NCBI RefSeq assembly: GCF_035609205.1
Contig: NZ_CP141184.1
Location: 5,711,001 to 5,775,000 of the forward strand
Length of the DNA: 64,000 nucleotides
Direction: 5' to 3'
DNA from: Hymenobacter sp. GOD-10R
GTDB taxonomy: Bacteria > Bacteroidota > Bacteroidia > Cytophagales > Hymenobacteraceae
Shown here: positions 61,401-64,000 of the stretch, in pieces
Position numbering within the stretch: the first letter of the stretch is position 1
Layout of the letters: every line of letters begins with the position of its first letter
Position numbers and translations under genes: made by a program
Notes under the pieces: generated by a model
The model's input: only the letters and a program-made list of their open reading frames with translations
The model's database searches: none
What the model was told of the DNA's origin: nothing

Positions 61401-61913
61401 CAGCAACGTGAGCGGCGATGTGCCGCCCAGCAACCTAGGTCCGCCCGGCAGCTCCGGCGACTCATAGTACACCAGGTACATATCGGTGAAGTCGCGGAAC
61501 CGCTCGTCTTGCAAGAACAGCTGCAAGGTTTCGCCGAGCAGGCGCGTGCCTTCCTGCTGCCGCATCTTGCGGATTTCCGTCTCCGCGTTCCAGCGCCGCA
61601 GCGTGATTTTGCGCCCCGCCTGCGAGTAGAGATGGTAGTTGTACAGCAGCTCAAACAAATCCCAGAAGTGCGTCACCAGCTCGTGGTACACCGACCCCGG
61701 ATTGCGCTGCCCTTCCCGCGCCAAGAAATCAAAGGCCGTTTCGAAGAGGTGCATCCGCGCAAACGGCGTCGGGATGGACACAGCCACGTTCTTGGCCTTG
61801 CCGCCCGCCGGGTCGGTCACGGTGTTGATTTCGGTGCTGGTAACGGGCGCGGTTTTCTGCCAGCCTTGCACCTGCTGGGAACCGTTGTTATGTAAGCGAA
61901 GGACTTTGGGCAT
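58446..61913 (-). CDS. Large protein with actin/Hsp70-type ATPase core
   Basis: 1155-residue cytosolic protein. The N-terminal 585 residues match no family I recognise. From about 588 an actin-Hsp70-hexokinase fold appears: phosphate-1 loop FAIDFGTTNTHIAY (588-600), phosphate-2 NVINIDIGGGTTDLLIF (about 820-836) and an adenosine-like CFSGKGSLYLRLL near 960. The C-terminal 190 residues are helical. Large Hsp70-fold proteins of the SrfB type are a possible relative, but this is from memory of the architecture. It is GC-rich and lies 203 bp downstream of the tubulin-like gene, separated by a repeat. Confidence 0.8.
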   Translation of the reverse strand: MPKVLRLHNNGSQQVQGWQKTAPVTSTEINTVTDPAGGKAKNVAVSIPTPFARMHLFETAFDFLAREGQRNPGSVYHELVTHFWDLFELLYNYHLYSQAGRKITLRRWNAETEIRKMRQQEGTRLLGETLQLFLQDERFRDFTDMYLVYYESPELPGGPRLLGGTSPLTLLFTGPEVKPLDLERPQARGHYFDNQTVLLEDRDPQFREFVYELFLAYPGLQRRDFAGSVFAGLDRSKINQLQMQGDRTAQQFSARYPALPDIQGNLASVKTVPLPGRADQSAVTSSDLFIQPTRANESGRPRPLVLRPNLTMQGANYLNGQPWDDRTPVPYHDELALENRVLPGKGFKYPYITVGDFLEDSLVELPYDLNTQRFHTGKVSFQYGADGQGRARFPYLLPLRQAFFDYFTENELAELLHFTIDLNHVRVTLRVPVQAGRFISFERSYYHNPQNPKDAQGREILEKGRIVRANVDLGVFPFYKVRHQPQYNDLYKVMLVDADNSPTMLSRRYDLTFFVGGERLTEQGAARRAVRHERTQKSMATAGSTYYEITGTHFDLAELTCPPANIGGEPARGLLVPRWRELDRGTRRFTFAIDFGTTNTHIAYADGPSAHPRPLTIGEADVQVEWLHAPVADMGLSAAQRYRTGAGQMWDSVATLQNREFVPSFVGDGGSVYEFPIRTAVCETLSFANEPAKVLSNINIGFSINTETLAELPQNRFVTNLKWSAELDPQGVGRIEAFFREILLLLKHKAALHGGILEDTRVVWFAPLSFDGFLRNQFQQVWDESFRQVFKSGQNTVCLTESVAPYYYLTATNQVVPNRDENVINIDIGGGTTDLLIFAEQKPAFSSSFRFAGDDLWGDGYARVQGAPKQNGLLRLGVNHADALPNSEQNQEYKGYLQAALKNADFGSADVTSLLFKYDDALRFSQSLTLGKGRQLRVLFYLHYTSIIYHTAQLVQQLGLKTPRYLCFSGKGSLYLRLLAGGSSLVAIEKITKAVFKAVTGTEPPQNFRVILADNPKEATTNGGVLFEEKSSTSDYDQIKHVKLTGTAQSAEIGAARLKLQQVDADLKQQVLDNVRNFLTLVLEGDEVAPLLREVGVDVDRQRVRDILLREIEDSLSLGLHQLQRQLSNDETLPETLFFYPLKQALYNLSRELQA

Positions 61914-61940
61914 TCCTTTAGTATCTATTGAATGGTAATC

Positions 61941-62111
61941 AACTCCCCTCCTTCTTTAAGTAGGGGTGCCCGAAGGGCGGGGTGGTTGATCGTCGAACGA
62001 TGCGGACCTAGGTCGTTCAAGAAAATCGTTTTAAGGTAAACAACGACTTCAACCACCCCAGCGTCAGCTAAAGCTGCCGCGTCCCCTCCTCTAATGAGGA
62101 GGGGAGCTGTT
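61941..62111. repeat. Long imperfect inverted repeat between tubulin-like and actin-like genes
   Basis: The left arm begins ACTCCCCTCCTTCTTTAAG and contains GGCGGGGTGGTTGA. The right arm has TCAACCACCCCAGC and ends CCTCCTCTAATGAGGAGGGG. A smaller inverted pair GTCGTT/AACGAC lies between. This is the ACTCCCCTCC...AACCACCCC type of dispersed intergenic repeat seen in Bacteroidota and others. It could attenuate transcription into the downstream gene. Confidence 0.75.
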
Positions 62112-62115
62112 GTTC

Positions 62116-63564
62116 TTACACCACTTTCACCTTCTCCTCAAACGCCTTATCTGTCACATCATAGAACAGCTCGACGAGCTTCTTGAAGTTGTCGGGCTCG
62201 GCGATGGTCTTCTCGGTTTTGTTGAGAGAGTCGAGGAAGTAGTTGTGGTTGATGCCTTTGTTAAAGAAATCAGTCCATTTCTTTTCGACGGGCTTGCCAG
62301 CAATCATGGCGTTAAAGTCTTCGGTAGCTAGGTCGAAGGGACGGAAAGCGCGGCGATTTTGGCCTAGCTCTTTCAGCCACTCATCCACACCAAACTCGGG
62401 GCTGTGCAAGATATTTTGCAGCTCCCTGAAGATAGGCTCGTTGCGCAGTGCATAGTCGAGCTTCAAGTTGTCGTGGTACGGCGCCTTGTCAGTTGCGAGG
62501 AACTGCCGGTGGTAGCGCGTGAAGTAGAGCAGCTGCGTGAGGTGCTTGGCCATCAACTCGCGTGATTCGTCGGGCAGGTGGTTGAACTGCACCTCGGGCG
62601 CATCGGTGGCAAGGCCATACTCGTGGAAGTGCGGACCACCCGTGCGGAGTTCGGCCGCCGAGTACTTCATGAAATCTACGATACTCAGGGCCGCGAGCAG
62701 TTCGATGAGGTGGGCCTTGTTGCGCTGCTGGGTGCCGCCAGGCTGGTTTTCGTAAGGCGTATCGGGCGTATCGGCTAGGTAGTATAAGGCGTTCAGGCCT
62801 TGCAAATTGTGCTCGTAGTAGCTGAGCGCCGCTTTGGTTTTCGTGAGGAAGCTGTTGGAGTCAATAACCGAGTTATCCTCCGATTGCAGGGCGAAGTACG
62901 GCATCACCGTCACGGCGCCGGTGGGCGCGTCGCGCAGGTAACGGGCGTTGCTCAGGCGCGTGTTGGTGTCCTTCAGGTTTTTGAGCATGAGCGGGAAGCC
63001 CGCCGCACCCGTCCCGCCGAAGATGCTCGACACGAAAAACACCCGGTCGCCTTCCTGGAAGTTATCAGCGAAAAAGCGGATTTCGGGCGATTCCACCAGC
63101 TTGTTCAGCACGATGCTGCCCACATTGGGCGACCCGCGAAAACCAATCGTCAACGGACTTTCGAGGTTATCTTGCGTGAACAGTAAATCCACCAAACCCT
63201 TAGAGTCAACCGACAAACCATCGTAACTGAGGTACTGCCGGAAGCTCTGGTTGATGCCGCCGAAGTCGAAGATGAAGGTGTCCTTCACCGAGCCGTTCAC
63301 ATCCTGGCTAATGCCGCTGAGCGTGCTGATGTCGGTTTTGAAGAAGCCTTCTTCGCGCGGACCTAGCTTTTTGTAAATCTGCTGGTAGCTCTGCAACAGG
63401 GCTACCGTACGGTTCATGTCGCCGTTGTGGGCGTCGGGGTCAATGATGATGGGCACCACCCGGTCGCAGTTAGGCAGTTCCACGCCCGCCGCCAGCAGCA
63501 TCGTGAGCGAGCGAATAACGCGGGAACCTGTGCCGCCGATACCGAATAAAAAGAGTTTAGCCAT
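62116..63564 (-). CDS. Tubulin/FtsZ-fold protein (Tubulin_2-like)
   Basis: 482-residue cytosolic protein. The N-terminus AKLFLFGIGGTGSRVIRSLT is a Gly-rich nucleotide loop (GGTGSR at 10-15), followed by VPIIIDPDAHNGDMNRT near 38. FVSSIFGGTGAAGFPLMLKN near 178 is the GGTG-type tubulin signature (loop T4). The later part with NSFLTKTKAALSYY and a helical C-terminus resembles Tubulin_2-like proteins. GTP binding and assembly are inferred from the fold. It begins the GC-rich core of the cluster and lies 31 bp after the partial gene at 63596. Confidence 0.8.
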   Translation of the reverse strand: MAKLFLFGIGGTGSRVIRSLTMLLAAGVELPNCDRVVPIIIDPDAHNGDMNRTVALLQSYQQIYKKLGPREEGFFKTDISTLSGISQDVNGSVKDTFIFDFGGINQSFRQYLSYDGLSVDSKGLVDLLFTQDNLESPLTIGFRGSPNVGSIVLNKLVESPEIRFFADNFQEGDRVFFVSSIFGGTGAAGFPLMLKNLKDTNTRLSNARYLRDAPTGAVTVMPYFALQSEDNSVIDSNSFLTKTKAALSYYEHNLQGLNALYYLADTPDTPYENQPGGTQQRNKAHLIELLAALSIVDFMKYSAAELRTGGPHFHEYGLATDAPEVQFNHLPDESRELMAKHLTQLLYFTRYHRQFLATDKAPYHDNLKLDYALRNEPIFRELQNILHSPEFGVDEWLKELGQNRRAFRPFDLATEDFNAMIAGKPVEKKWTDFFNKGINHNYFLDSLNKTEKTIAEPDNFKKLVELFYDVTDKAFEEKVKVV

Positions 63565-63595
63565 GTGGGTTGGGCTTGAAATTCTGATTTACAAC

Positions 63596-64000
63596 TCAGC
63601 CTATGAGTGAGTCGTCGTACTCACAATTGTATATGGCATTTTGTAAAACCATATAGATGTCTTCAAAATGTCGTGACTGCTTGATCAATGTTATTAAGTG
63701 ATCTGCCTCGATGAACTGAGTCAAAACATCATCGTCGGCTTCAACACATCGTACGACCCAATCCTTAAGATCATCAAGCGTATACTCTCCTACCTGGTAC
63801 CATATGCTTTCTACTGGAACTTTGTCCCAATAAACATAGGAGAGTAGCTTTTGCCACTTGCCGAAGCTACGTTTCAAATGGAGCCTCCGTCTAAACAGTC
63901 TACCAGAAGCATCAAAATACAATTCTGGTTTTCGTTGTGATTCATAATAGCTATACAAGTTACAATACCCAAGCTCCTGCAAATCGTCTACGAAGTAGCA
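63596..64000 (-). CDS. Partial AT-rich unknown gene, runs off the window
   Basis: At least 134 codons, open through the right edge, so the true start lies beyond 64000. The apparent TTG at 63982 is internal, because the frame continues upstream. Visible features: a basic segment (FRRRLHLKRSFGKWQ) and an acidic C-terminus, no membrane helix. AT-rich like the other small genes of the cluster. Unrecognised; immediate upstream neighbour of the tubulin-like gene. Confidence 0.55.
   Translation of the reverse strand, partial: CYFVDDLQELGYCNLYSYYESQRKPELYFDASGRLFRRRLHLKRSFGKWQKLLSYVYWDKVPVESIWYQVGEYTLDDLKDWVVRCVEADDDVLTQFIEADHLITLIKQSRHFEDIYMVLQNAIYNCEYDDSLIG

Noticed and set aside
61344..61895. 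Plus-strand ORF of 183 residues antisense to the actin-like gene
   Set aside because: Arg/Gln-rich composition typical of antisense GC-rich frames, with no start context or motif.
56136..62111. Palindromes as insertion-sequence ends or attachment sites
   Set aside because: No transposase or integrase lies between or near them, and the arms face each other across short loops, as in dispersed palindromes.
53726..64000. Complete Zorya defence system
   Set aside because: Only ZorA-like and ZorB-like genes are present. No ZorC (EH signature), ZorD (Snf2 helicase/nuclease) or ZorE (HNH) gene is in the run.

Overview
The window is chromosomal DNA of a member of the Bacteroidota, most likely a Hymenobacter-like cytophagal bacterium. 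The evidence is a complete gldKLMN-porP type IX secretion (T9SS) block, a secreted protein with a T9SS C-terminal sorting domain, an SprE/PorW-like lipoprotein, promoter elements of the Bacteroidota type (TTG ... TAnnTTTG), a TonB receptor with a carboxypeptidase-regulatory domain, and an ATP synthase operon without atpD and atpC. I saw no tRNA, rRNA, CRISPR array, insertion sequence or prophage. All products below are inferred from translated sequence and motifs; no database search was possible.

Layout. 1-14.3 kb: housekeeping and metabolic genes on both strands. These are an M28 peptidase (cut by the window start), an LutB-like Fe-S protein, a channel-like membrane protein, a T9SS cargo protein, serine dehydratase, MsrB, NAD(P)HX repair, a UbiA-type prenyltransferase, pyrophosphatase, a PafA-like phosphatase and a HAD hydrolase. 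14.3-20.4 kb: minus-strand ATP synthase operon (atpZ-like, atpI-like, B, E, F, H, A, G), carrying a strong hairpin between atpE and atpF and a repeat between atpF and atpH. 20.5-28.1 kb: plus-strand sprE-like gene, PBP1A and uvrC. 28.1-33.9 kb: minus-strand porP and gldKLMN, with a recognisable promoter in front of gldK. 34-42.7 kb: hemD, a DUF4271-like gene, a lipid-linked sugar-1-phosphate transferase, lipB, yraN, a MORN-type lipoprotein and htpG. 43-47.2 kb: a plus-strand metal set of small His-rich secreted protein, TonB receptor and CDF zinc-type exporter. 47.4-53.5 kb: an MFS transporter, small conserved proteins, a GNAT acetyltransferase and a prolyl oligopeptidase.

53.7-64 kb is the most unusual part. 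Eight genes on the minus strand read in this order: a partial unknown, a tubulin-like protein, a 1155-residue protein with an actin/Hsp70 ATPase core, a small unknown, a single-pass bridge-like protein with a Pro/Ala linker, a ZorA/MotA-like channel with a roughly 300-residue tail, a small two-TM protein and a ZorB/MotB-like OmpA protein. This looks like an ion-driven envelope motor coupled to tubulin-like and actin-like nucleotide-binding proteins. It has the motor half of Zorya but none of the Zorya effectors. Three small AT-rich ORFs and two long palindromic repeats sit between its GC-rich core genes.

At other scales, the terminators are unusually long perfect stems (up to 29 bp), at least five families of intergenic repeats are present, and the tetranucleotide CTAG, rare in most bacteria, is common throughout.
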